A DNA stretch of 64,000 nucleotides from contig NC_056737.1 in assembly GCF_019279795.1 (NCBI RefSeq), positions 38,844,379 to 38,908,378 of the forward strand, in the 5' to 3' direction. Positions 1-10,440 of this stretch are shown piece by piece (positions within the stretch are counted from its first letter, which is position 1; each line of letters begins with the position of its first letter). This DNA comes from Protopterus annectens (lineage: Eukaryota > Chordata > Ceratodontiformes > Protopteridae). The notes beneath the pieces were generated by a model. It was given only the letters and a program-made list of their open reading frames with translations, did not search any database and was not told the origin of the DNA. A program made the translations under genes and the position numbers.

Positions 1-1283
1 ACCTACATCCCATTCTGGACTTCACCATTCTGAATGTGTCAGTCAAGAAGTCAAAGTTCTTGATGGTCACTGTTCAGTCCATTCTGCTGCTTCTGCGCAA
101 GGATGATTGGATGTACTCAGTGGATCTCAAGTATATGTACTGTCACACAAAAATTGACAGATGCTCCAGGAGATACCTGCACTTCTGGCTTGGGGGCCAA
201 TCACTTCCGGTTCAGACCCTTGCCCTTCGCTCTCACCTCAAACCCCCCCCCCACCTCCCGAGTGCTTACCAAATGTATGGCAGTGGTAGCAGCCCATCTC
301 CGGCTGCAGAGGTTTCAGGTATTCCCATACCTGGGCAATTGGCTCCTCACGGCTCCCACAAGACATCAACTCTCTTGGACCATGGATTATACTCTTGGCC
401 TCTTTTGGGACCTAGGTATCACAGTCAACCTGCCCAGACCTCATTTTGTCCCATGCCAGAACCTGGAATTTATCGGGGTTCTTCTGGACACTGTCTCAGA
501 GACTGCAGCTGTTTCCCCACTCCAGTCGAAATGATTTGGGAACAGGTCCATTGCCTTCTGGATCTGGAAAGTCCCTCAGCCTGTTTGATCCTGCAAGCCC
601 TCGGGTCCCTGGTGGCAGTGATTCAGTTAGTTCCTCTCGCCAGACATCATGTGCGAGTTCTTCAGTGGACCGTTGTGGTGCAGTGGTCAGCTCAGTGGCA
701 TCCCTTGAACATGACCATCAGGATCTCTCAGGTCTGCAGATGTCACCTTGCTTGATGGCTCCAAACCCAAGACCACCTTCTAGGCAGACCCTTTTGTCTT
801 CCCCACCCCCATGCCAGGGTAACCATGGACACCTCCCTTTTGGGGTGGGGGGGGCATTACCAGGGAAGGACTGTCCAAGGCTCATGGTGTCCTGTAGAGA
901 CCAAATTGCACATCAATGTCCTGGACATGAGAGCAGTCCTCCTCATGTTGCAAGCCTTCCAGGACTTACTCTGTCTCAGGACTGTTGCTATTCAGACTGA
1001 CAAACCTGGCAGTGGTCTGGTACATCAGCAAACGAAGGGGAACACTGTCATATCCTCTTTGCATAAAGGCCATGAGAATGTGGGAATGAGCAATGTCTTC
1101 CATGCACTTTCTTCTTGCAATGCATATTCCCGGCAATTCCAACGTGCTGGTGGACAAGCTCAGCAAATCTATCCTGACCCCCAACAAGTGGATCCTCCCA
1201 CCGGGGGAGTCACCCAGGAACGGTCTGGTCCACGATTGGCTGACAGGTCTTCTGCATGCCTATCCCCCCTACACCCCTGATTC
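1..1283 (+). pseudogene. DIRS reverse transcriptase-RNase H, broken (B1)
   Basis: The RT palm reads ILDFTILNVSVKKSKF at the left edge, then VQSILLLLRKDDWMYSVDLK. The catalytic YLDD box is YLGN at about 328-339, so both active-site aspartates are lost. RNase H follows: a DTSLLGWGG motif near 826, a MRAVLLMLQAF helix near 928 and a TDN-type box near 995 that reads TDKPG. The frame changes several times, including around a long C run near 243-252. In a working copy this would copy element RNA to DNA and remove the RNA strand. Here it is a remnant. Confidence 0.8.
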
Positions 1284-1499
1284 CTAAAGACTTTCAGAAA
1301 GCGTGTTATCTGAAGACTCGTCTCATCCTCATTGCCCCCTTCTGGCCCCATCAGACGTGGTTCTCCCTCCTTTGATCTCATCTGAGATATCCACTTTGGA
1401 TATTAGATCCAGGTCCGGATCTCATTTCCCATCTTTGGGGGCTTTCTCTTCCCAACCTCCAGTCTCTTCGGCTGACTGTTTGGTACCTCCAGTTCCAAT

Positions 1500-2524
1500 G
1501 ATTATAAGCCAGCACAAGCTGCCTTCGCCAGTGAAGGGCATTATCTTAGCCTCTCAAAAGCCTTCTACTAAAAAGGTGTATTCCAACAAATGGAGGAGAT
1601 TTTCTATTTGGGCTCAGCAACGTAGCATCGATCCATTTTCGGCTTCTATTCCTGACATCATGTTGTTGTTCTTTTGTCTTTTACAACAAGGGGCTAGTTT
1701 CTCTACAGTCAAACTTCAGTTGGCTGCTGTATCTAACTTCTATTTAAATGAAAGTCACACTTTTTATTCTAGACTGGGAAGGGCCTTTCTCAAGGGGTCT
1801 TTTTTGCTCAAACCTCCTTTCAAAGATCCTTCTCCTCCATGGGATCTTACTTTAGTTATGCAGTCCCTGACACAACCTCCTTTTGAGCCTGCGGCTACGT
1901 GCAATCTCAAATTCCTGTCATGGAAGATGGCTTTTTTGGTGGCTATTACCTCAGCCAGGAGGGTTTCTGAATTGCAAGTTCTTTGCATTAAAGCCCCCTT
2001 CATGATTTTTCACAAGGTTAGGGTCCGTCTCAGAACTAATCCTTCTTTCATTCCTAAGGTGGCCTCAGAGGCTAATCTTAATCAATTGATTCAACTTTGT
2101 TTTTTTCCCCAAATTTTTGAATAAAGGGGAATATAAACTTCAGTTACGTTTCTACTTGAAGAGAACAGAGAGTTTTCGAAAATTGGATCAACTTTTTGTG
2201 GCCTTTTCTCAGGCTAAGAAAGGTCATGCCATTTCCAAGATCTCCATTTCTCATTTGATCACGATTTGTATAACTCACATTTAGGAGAGCAATCACATAG
2301 AGCTTCACAGGCCAGTTAAAGCTCATTCCACCAGGTTGATGGCCACATCTTCGGCTTTCTGGGCAAGACTTTCTTTAGATGTTTGCGCTGCTACCACTTG
2401 GTCTAACCCTCATACCTTTCTGACACATTATAAGTTGGACTTTGTGTCTAGGGGTATAGTTTCCTTTGGTTCTTCTGTGCTCCGGCATGTCCTTTGCTTG
2501 AGACTTCCCAGGGTTGTTGGTAGC
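1500..2524 (+). pseudogene. DIRS tyrosine recombinase, broken (B1)
   Basis: This is homologous to the YR of the other DIRS copies. The N-terminal core-binding part has STKKVYSNKWRRFSIW near 1562. The first catalytic arginine box, SARRVSEL, lies near 1950. The HxxR box reads AHSTR near 2320, and the C-terminal HTFLTHYKL carries the likely nucleophilic tyrosine near 2420. A stop near 2122 and at least one frameshift before 2330 separate the halves. The family integrates a circular DNA intermediate without cutting a target-site duplication. Confidence 0.8.
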
Positions 2525-2529
2525 TGACG

Positions 2530-2910
2530 ACTGACCCATCCATGATTAATAATGATACAGATAGCACCAGATAAAGAGTTATGTACTTACTATAACTTGG
2601 AATCTAGGCTGTCCAGTGTCATCATTCATCACATTCCCGCCCTTCTCCTGGTGTCTGAGGAGTTATGGAGGAAGTTTTCATTGGTATTTTTTCTGTTCTA
2701 TAGGTGGTCTTCAATCCTTCTTTTTTTTCCTATCCAGCAAACTCTATCTGAGGGTTGTGGGTAGCAGGGGATCTTGGAAAGGGGGAAGAGCTTGAGTTCA
2801 GGAGCTGTCTCTTGCAGTGCCGGTTCGGATCTGATGTGGGATCCTAGACCCATCCATGATGAATAATGACACTGGATAGCCCAGATTCCCAGTTATTGTA
2901 AGTACATAAC
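2530..2910 (+). repeat. DIRS internal complementary region and right ITR (B1)
   Basis: About 2533-2632 is the ICR. Its second half, starting at GTTATGTACTTACTATAAC, is the reverse complement of the element's right end at 2860-2910. The right ITR spans about 2725-2910 and contains the AGCAAACTC-ATCTGAGG box also seen in the right ITRs of copies B2, C and G. The left ITR lies outside the window. Confidence 0.75.
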
Positions 2911-2984
2911 ACTATTTATCTCTTGTGAAACTGCTTTTCCTCCACTATTTTGGACCCGTCCACACCCTTTAATTTTTCTCCTGT

Positions 2985-3260
2985 CTGTTTGGCACAATGC
3001 TAAAGGCCTTACTGATATCCATGTGTGCTGCATTTATTTGGTTATCCTTATTTATCTCATCAGTCACACTGAAATGATGGTGAATCAGGCTGAACTAGGA
3101 AGTTGTCTTCTGTGAATGTCCAGGCTGCATACCATGACTGAGAGCATTAGCATTCAGGAACTCCATCAGGATGACTATTTTCTATTATCTTTCCTGGAAA
3201 AGAGCTGAGACTGACAGGCCTACAGTCACCTGTCTTCCTCATATTACAACCTTTGGGTGA
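2985..3260 (-). pseudogene. Old CR1-type LINE reverse transcriptase fragment
   Basis: Read on the minus strand, 3240-3180 gives DCRPVSLSSFPGKIIE, which matches the CR1 block NYRPVSLTSVPGKxxE. About 3045-3000 gives AAHMDISKAFSIV, matching the CR1 catalytic block YLDFSKAFDTV. Stops and indels are frequent, so this is an ancient 5'- and 3'-truncated copy. It marks old host sequence between two DIRS insertions. Confidence 0.65.
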
Positions 3261-4220
3261 GGGAACCCCAGTCACCAAACTGTAGCCTTGAGTCACTGGA
3301 CTAGTTAAAAAGGAGAAAATGTAAAGTTCACCAGAGCTGCACCAAGCATCACAGCTAGCTTATCTCCTCATAAACTCTTATCCCTTCCCTTCCCTGTTTT
3401 ATATCACCACCTCTTCATTTATGCTTATTCATGCCTGTTCTGTCTTGTCACACTGGTAGTTTTAGCTTGTCATTTATTTTTTGTACAAACCTAAAGAGTT
3501 CATCCAGGACTTCTGCTTGACATGCAGTGTTTTAGAACATCTCCCCTTCCCTTTTATGTAAAGGAGTCTTCTGCCATTTCCTCCTAAGCAGTCTGATTGT
3601 TTGAAAGTTTTTATTTGATGTATCCCTGTCAGTCCTGGCCTTCTCTTTTTCTAAAGCTACATTTGCCTGCTAGGCAGGTTTCTTTCCTGTTTTCTGGCAT
3701 TGGCATAGTTCTTTTTTTCATGTCTCATACTTATGTAGGCATCTCTTACCTACATTTTTAGCTGGTCTGATTTTCTCCTCTTCTCACACTTCCTTCTATT
3801 GATAAGTCCATTTAACTCCCTTACTCCTTCAATAATGTAGTTTCATAAGAGCTCCAATTTTCTCAGTTACTGTCATCCTGTTATGAAGTTTTTACCACCA
3901 TATTCCACAGGTAAATGAAGTCTTCCATTCTGTAAACCCAGATCTGTGTTTTTAGAAATTACTTTGTTGCTCTGTTTCTTTTAGTGCATCTGGGGAAAGC
4001 TTTGCATTAGGTAAGGATTTGTAAATGTAAGCTATTAAAAGAGCCAACTCTGGTAAAGAAAGTAAAGCTCTGACAGTGATCTGTATTATCTGAGTGGATT
4101 AGAGACCCAGACATGTACAGTAGATCATTACTTGTTTGGGGGCGGGGGTGAAGGGTTGTCTACTTGCCTCTCTCAGGAGGGAAGAGTGGGGAGCACATAT
4201 CTGAGACTCTGGGTACTTTC
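3261..4220. other. Intron sequence without recognised genes
   Basis: AT-rich sequence with pyrimidine-rich stretches and no convincing coding frame. It may hold further decayed CR1 sequence on the minus strand, but I could not align any conserved block. I see no RNA gene, splice-bounded exon or tandem repeat here. Confidence 0.4.
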
Positions 4221-4420
4221 CCTAATGAAGTCTGCTGCTGAAATGTGCAGTGAGTACTTGCTTTAAGGAGTCAGGGTTATTTGCTGGCTGAATCACTTGT
4301 GGAAGAAAGTCATCAGCTAAGCAGTACACCCCATCACATGCTGTCTCTGGAAAACATTTTTCAGGCATGCATGGACAACAAGGGCCTTAAATTAGAATCC
4401 CCTTTGCAAAAAATAGATTA
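4221..4420. repeat. Unclassified dispersed repeat, copy 1
   Basis: This segment resembles 41545-41730 by eye. Both have GCAGTGAGTxCTTGCT near the start, then TTTGCTxGAAxCAxCxxTTG, an ATGCATGG box, and ACCTTAAA/GCCTTAAA followed by AATCCCCT. No coding potential or tRNA-like head is seen. It could be a SINE or an untranslated part of a LINE. Confidence 0.45.
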
Positions 4421-4559
4421 TGGCCCTGGATTCACTCCTACGCCTTTAGTCCCAGGACAAAAGAATCGGCTGTAGGTTCTCACCTCCTGGGAAGCAAACT
4501 GGCCAGTTAAACTGGCAGAGGGGAAAGCTTGATGGTCAACAAGCCCACTTTAAGGCAGT

Positions 4560-6870
4560 GCTCTTAAATTCAACCTTTGATGACACTGCTTTTTTGGGCA
4601 ACAGATAAGTTGATGCAGTGTGAGAAGGATGATAAAACACTTACAGTTGTTTGGGGTAAAGTTTGCAGCTCCTCAAAGGACCTTTCTGAGGAATCCAAAA
4701 GGAGCCACATACCCAGAACAGGTAACAGTAAGATATATGATCCCCTGGTAGGGAGGACCTCAAGTCCAACCACCGCCTGAGAGGCTGATATGGTTCCCGC
4801 CATCACCAGGACTGTAGGGTTTGTTTTTGAGGATTTCATCCATATGACTTCTGAAAGGTTGCCTGGCTGTCCCACCCTGGAGGCAGTCGGATGACTTCTG
4901 AAAGGTTGCCTGACTTTCCCACCCTGGAGACAGTCAGGGACATTGTTCCTTCCATGCTAGCCATAACATTAAATGTGTGAGTAAGGGAAATTATATCCTA
5001 GAGTTGCTCCTTTCTCTTTTTGGAAATACCTACAAACATACTAGCTCACCCTCTAACATTTCCAATCCAGAAAAAAAGAGCAGCCTTGTAGGAGTCAAAA
5101 ACCTCTAAAATAAATAGTCATCCTGGAGGTGTCACTAGACCAGGGAGGATCCGTATTCTACACCAGGTTCTTAATCCCGAGTAAGACAAAGGACCTCAAC
5201 TTATTTTTCACCTAAGTCAACTGAACCATTGTTTGAAGAAGGAATCCTTCTGGTTGATTTTGGTGCAGTCCATCCTTTGTGCCTTCAGCCAAGGTGATTG
5301 GATGTGCTCTTTAGATCTCCAAGATGTTTGTTTCATAAAGATAGCAAAATTCATCAAGGAGATTCCTCCACTTTTTTTTTAGAAACTAATTATCAGTTTC
5401 GGGGCCTGCCTTTTGAACTTACCACAGTCCCACAGATATTTACCAAATGCATGGCCCTGGACACAGCTCACATGCAAATTCTTCATGTGGATTTTTCCCT
5501 ACTTTAATGACTGACACTTAGCAACTTCCACTATGGAGAAGCTACTTCTCACAATACACAACTTTCTCCAGATCTGTCTATCTTTGGGGATCATGGTTAG
5601 TCATGCCAAATCCCAACTGGAAATGTGTGTTATTGGTTGCCATTTGGACAGTATGAATCAAAAAGCAAAACTCTTCCTACACAGAATCTGTTCCATAATC
5701 TGTGAAACTTTACTTTTAATACAAAATCCTTAGTCTTTAGCTGCTACTGTACTCAGGGTACTAGGACTTGAGGTCTCTTCAATTCAGATGGTCTCTTGTG
5801 AATGACTGAACATATACATTTTACAATGGACACTTTGAAGTCAGAAGGATCATGCCTCACAACCCATGGCACACTCATGATAAAACTTTCAAAGGTTTGC
5901 ATCAAGAATTTGATGTGGTTGACAGACCCACAGAACCTGACTGCAAGTACTCCCATGCTACAATGACCACAGATGTATCCATCCAGGGGTGAGGGTGTTA
6001 CTTAAATATGATGTTCCAGGGAACATGGACTTCACAATAGGCCCAACTACACATCAGCATTCTCAAGACAAGAGCAGTCCTCCTAGCATTGCTGGCATTT
6101 TGGGACTCAATCCCTCAGGGTGCAGTCTCCATGCAGACAGACAATATGGCAGTGGTATTGTACATCAACAAACAAGAAGGAATACATTCATACCCCTTAT
6201 GAAGAGAAGCTATGAGGATTTTTGGTTGCATTGTTGCAGCAGTTATAGCAGCACATACACAGTGTCATTCAGTGTGATTGCATACAGATTAAGCAGACAT
6301 ACTGCTCCAGCATGAATGGTCTGTCAAAAAGAGTTAGCATGTGTCAAAAATGGCAAAGACGCTGTTGTGATTTATTTGCTTCGTTTTTCACTACCAAATG
6401 CCAAAAATTCTTCAACAACATTCCTATTCAGGACAGCGACCAGGGAATGTATTTCCCACAACTGGCCCCCAAGTCTTTTGCACCTTTCCTCATATTCCAC
6501 TCATAACCAGATTTCTGCAGAAAGCCAAAGCATGCAGCGAAAAGGTCATTCTCATAGCCCTGTTCTGTCCCCACCAGGTTTGGTTCCTCTTGCTCTATGT
6601 TCATTTCGAGAGAAGACTCCTTTTTGTTAAGCAGAGCCCTTCTCTGATGATGCAACCATACTGCTAGTCTCATCCAGACATACTCTTCCTTCATCTAACT
6701 ATATGGTTTATCCACTTCTAGTGATTACCAGTAACAAGTCTGTCCCTACAGAAGTTGTTGATTTGATTACTTCTCAAAAATCTCTGGCAAGGTAGATTTA
6801 TAAAGTTTAAAAGAAATAGGTTTCACTCTGGTCTCATAAGAATTAGCTAGATCCCAGATCAGTCTTCCTA
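4560..6870 (+). pseudogene. DIRS gag end, RT and RNase H, heavily decayed (F)
   Basis: The gag end is visible as CEKDDKTLTVVWGKV near 4618, matching CEQDGKTLSAVGVHF of copy A2. RT blocks follow near 5235-5470: LVQSILCAFSQGDWMCSLDLQD, then FRGLPFELTTVPQIFTKCMA. The YLDD box is not intact. RNase H shows TDVSIQG near 5970, LHISILKTRAVLLALLAF near 6052 and MQTDNMAVVLYINKQ near 6133. The start of YR (ITSQKSLAR) is at about 6765 before the CR1 insertion. Many stops show long inactivity. Confidence 0.7.
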
Positions 6871-9189
6871 AGTAACCATAGGTTCATAGGTTTATACTAG
6901 GCTATCTGCCCTAAGGCATTTATAAGCCAAGCCCAAATTTTTGTGGCTTACTCCACCCCTTATATGAAAAAATACTGTGCCCATTAGTTTGTTGTGCCTC
7001 TGTCCAGCAGTGACACAGAGATGATTCCCGGGATAAACCTACGATCTCCCATCCACAGGTCAAGATTTCTCTTGAACAGAGCCAGCGAGGTGCTCTGCCT
7101 CACATGGATCGGGATTTTATTCCACAGCATAGGGAGTCTCTGAGTGATAAATCTATCCCTCCAGCATGTCCTATTTATATCCGTGCTAAGGTTTAAGTCG
7201 CTTGCTCTAGTGGTTTTGGTGGATTTGGATTTTTTGAGGTGGAGCATGTCCATTAATTCCAGGTTGGACATGGCCTTGTATGTCAGGCACATGTCACCTC
7301 TGAGCAGATGGTATGCAACTGAATAGAGCTGGAGTTTCTTCAATCTGGCAGCATATGACAGATTTTAGAGTCCCTTTATCCTTTTGGTGAGGAACTTTTG
7401 GGGTCTCTCCAATTGCTGCAGATGTCGGGTGAGATACATCCTGAATGGGGCATTGTACTCGATCATTGGTCTGATAAGTGAAGAGTACAGGGGAACAATG
7501 ACCTCACTAGATCTGGATGTGAATCCCTTCATGATCAGGTGGGCAATGTAGAAGGTCTTTCTAACCACTTTAGCAACGTGAGTGTCAAAAGAAAGGCCAC
7601 TGTCAACCTGGGTCCCCAGGTCCCTGATAACCTCTTCTGTGCTTAGTGGATTGCCACCTATATGGTAGCTTGAGGTTACCTTGATTTCCCGAAGGGTATG
7701 ACTATACATTTTTTGGCGTTTAACTTCAGGCCATGGCTCTGGCACCAGCTATCTGTTTCCGTGAGTCCCTTCTGAAGGATATCCGTGTCCGATGCACTTT
7801 CCACTATGGCGCCCAGTTTGCAGTCGTCTGCAAACTTTGTCAGCCAAAGTCCTCTCATGTTGGCCTGTACTTCTGAGAAGTAGATGCTGAACAATAGGGG
7901 GCCAAGGACCGAGCCCTGTGGGACACCACTTGTGACCAGCTTGGAGTCTGACATAGCGCCAGCAACTCTAACCCTGTGGGTTCTGTCCTTAAGCCAGTTT
8001 GCAACCCATCTTGTGACATATGGGTTTACATTTAAGCTGGTAAGTTTTTCTACAATACCCGAGTGGGGTATTGTGTCGAAGGCCTTTGCAAGGTCAAGGT
8101 AGGCTGTATGGACTGCCTTTCCCTCATCAATGGCCTTGGTGACTGTTTCGAAGAAGTCGACCAAGTTCAAAAGGCATGATCTGCCCTTGACGAAGCCAAA
8201 CTGGGTCGGGTCCAATGTCTGCAAGTCCCCTATATCTTTGTTTATGAGCTCCATTATGATCCTCTCCATAGCTTTGCAGACTAGACTTGTTAAGCTTATG
8301 GGGCGGTAATTACCAGGGTCCGTAGAGGCACCGCCTTTGTGGAGTGGGACCACAGTTGCCGTAGCCACTCCTTGGGCACGTATCCTGTGGTAAGGCTGAG
8401 ATTAAACAGCTGCCTTATGTGCGGGTTTAATTCCTCATTTAGCTCGTGTAGCACACAGCCGGGGACACCATCCGGTCCCATTGATGCTGTGTTTTTAGCT
8501 TTAGAGAGAGCAGCTTTCACCTGCGCATTTGAGATGTCTGGGAGGCTACACTCTGCTGGGATAGTTATCTCTCCTTTAGGGGAGAGGGGTGAAGTTTGCA
8601 CTGAACCTGTCTGCCAGTATGTTGGCAATGTCTGTGGGTTCAGTGATTTTTGTATCATTTTGGACTAATTCTGAGCATATCTGGGAGTTTCCACCCAGGT
8701 TCCTAACATAGCTGAAAAGGCCTTATGATTGTCCTTTGAATCCATGGCAATTTTTATCTCAAAATTGGCCTTAGTTGATTTTATGAGTGCTCATATTTTT
8801 TTATTAATAATGATCAGGGGTGACTTCCTTTTATGGATTTTGTTCTATCATGTAATAGCTTTCTCCTCTTATTGTAAAGTTTGTTAATGGCTGGGGTCCA
8901 CCAGACTGGACGTTTGCCCTTTGTGGAAAGAGTCTTGGTTTTATTTGGGATTGCCTGATCCATGCAGTCCTGGAGGTGTTCATAGAAGGCATTTGTAAGG
9001 GCTTCCGCAGTTTGGGTTGTGGTTTCCACTGGCTCAGGGGCCTTGAAGGATACCACACCAGTCTTGAGTAGTGTGAAGTTTGCTTTAGAGAAGTTCTTCA
9101 CTGTGGTCTTTTTTGTTTGGGGTGGGGGCGGGATGTGGATTTCCAGTGAGATTAGTTTATGATCAGATCTCACCAAAGTCAACCAGTCA
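6871..9189 (-). pseudogene. CR1-type LINE, 5' truncated (minus strand)
   Basis: Read from 9189 down to 6871 this encodes the end of the endonuclease (VRSDHKLISLEI), the linker and the full RT: NYRPISLTSLVCKAME near 8310, QFGFVKGRSC near 8200, YLDLAKAFDTIPH near 8095, GVPQGSVLGPLLF near 7925, FADDCKLGA near 7825, and the C-terminal part (VIVPLYSSLIRPMIEYNAPF near 7490). A few frameshifts break it, near 8330 and 7700. The 3' end carries the GCCTAGTATAAACCTATGAACC tail type seen in the other copies of this CR1 family. It interrupts DIRS copy F. Confidence 0.85.
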
Positions 9190-10106
9190 CCTGAAGTAGT
9201 TGTCTTCATTTGATCTTCAACCTGTGGGTTCACGGATTCTTATTGGATCCGACTTGGCCGCATATCCAGCATCTGAGATGAGCTCAAAGCTCCTCCCCTT
9301 ACCCATAACGCCCTTGTCTTCTTCCTCCCCCAGATCTCATTTGCCGCCTGTAAAGTCCACATTGTGGTCTGAGGTCTGCATTGTAAGTGTGGTAAGTGTT
9401 ATTTTGGGCATATTCTGTCAGGAGGATTTCCCCACCAGGTTAGGTAAAAGCGCATTCTACCAGATCTATGGCCATTTTTGCAGCTTTTTTTGTCCAGAGT
9501 TTCTTTGGACGATATTTGTTCTGCAGCTACTTGGTCCTCATCTCATACCTTCATTTCACATTATAAGTTGGATATCGTATCCAGGAACAGGACATCCCTT
9601 GGCTCCGCTGTGCTCTGGAATATCCTTCCATCAGGGCCTCCCAGGTGTTTAGTAGTTGGGGACTGTGTCCCACAGGTTGAAGATCAAATGAAGACAACTA
9701 CTTCAGATAAAGACGTAATGTACTCACCATAACGTTCCATCTGAGTAGTTGTTCTTCATTTGTCTTCAACAATCCCCCCCTCCTTCCCATGGCCTAGTCT
9801 GAGCTGTTTGGTGACTATATAAGTGTAGAAGGTGGATGCTTTTAGGGTGCCCTTGTGTCATCCTATTTGTTCAGGAATTTTTTTCTGGTAGTGACAAGAT
9901 CCTGTTGGGTCAAGTGTAATTGACTGGGCAGCAAACTCAATCTGAAGGGATGAAGGAGACGGGGGGCATTATGGGTAAGGGGAAGAGCTTTCAGCTCGCA
10001 TCAGATGCTGGATATGCAGCCGAGTCGGATCAGATACAGATCCTTGAATCCACAGGTTGAAGACAAATGAACTACTCCGATGGAACTTTATGTTGAGTAC
10101 ATAACT
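9190..10106 (+). mobile_element. Internally deleted DIRS derivative, copy C
   Basis: C has a left ITR (about 9190-9360), only the last part of a YR gene, an ICR (about 9665-9775) and a right ITR (about 9925-10106), all within about 920 bp. The first part of the ICR repeats the left end in reverse complement (CTGAAGTAGTTGTCTTCATT) and the second part repeats the right end. ORF1, RT, RNase H and most of YR are missing. It could only move with proteins from another copy. It lies exactly between the 5' end of the CR1 copy and the resumption of F. Confidence 0.8.
9440..9660 (+). pseudogene. DIRS tyrosine recombinase C-terminal remnant (C)
   Basis: Contains the HxxR box as KAHSTR near 9450. After a frame change comes SLDDICSAATWSSSHTF, then ISHYKLD with the likely catalytic tyrosine near 9565. 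Nothing N-terminal of the HxxR box is present, so no active recombinase can be made. Confidence 0.75.
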
Positions 10107-10440
10107 TCTTTTTTTCAAGAAGGAGCTAGTGTACCCCTTTTAAAGTCCACTGAGCATCCATTTTGTCCTTTACATGAAGGATTTTAGAGGTAATTATTGG
10201 TTTCTCATAAGATGTGCAAAGCCTTTATCAAAGGAATATTTTATTCCCGATCCCACTTTGATAAAGCCAGCTTCCCTTTGGGATTTGAATTTCATTTTGG
10301 AAATGTTAACCAAACCAACATTTGAACCAGCACCATCACGTATGCCAGAAGAATTTCCGAAATTCCCTCTCTGTTCTCATAATAACAATGTTTTCATCCA
10401 CACAGAGTTTTACTTCAGAATAACATTTCCTTTGTGCAGA
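10107..10440 (+). pseudogene. DIRS YR fragment of F, middle piece 1
   Basis: Resumes the YR of copy F after the CR1 and C insertions: FQEGAS near 10118 and MCKAFIKGIF near 10210, then a piece like LPxWDLNFxLExLT near 10270-10300. This matches KVCKAFLRGIFLLKPP and WDLNLMLASL of copy A2. Stops interrupt it. The L2-type LINE follows at about 10441. Confidence 0.6.

Larger units (their letters stand above)
1..2910 (+). mobile_element. DIRS-like retrotransposon copy B1, 3' part (cut by window edge)
   Basis: The window opens inside a reverse transcriptase and continues through RNase H, tyrosine recombinase, an internal complementary region and a right inverted terminal repeat. That order is diagnostic of DIRS-like elements, which have YR instead of a DDE integrase. 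The right end lies near the bases GTACATAAC at about 2910. The terminal sequence at 2860-2910 is the reverse complement of 2580-2640, which is the ICR relationship. Coding parts carry several stops and frameshifts, so the copy is dead. It is closest to copy B2 at 57311-63460. Confidence 0.85.
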
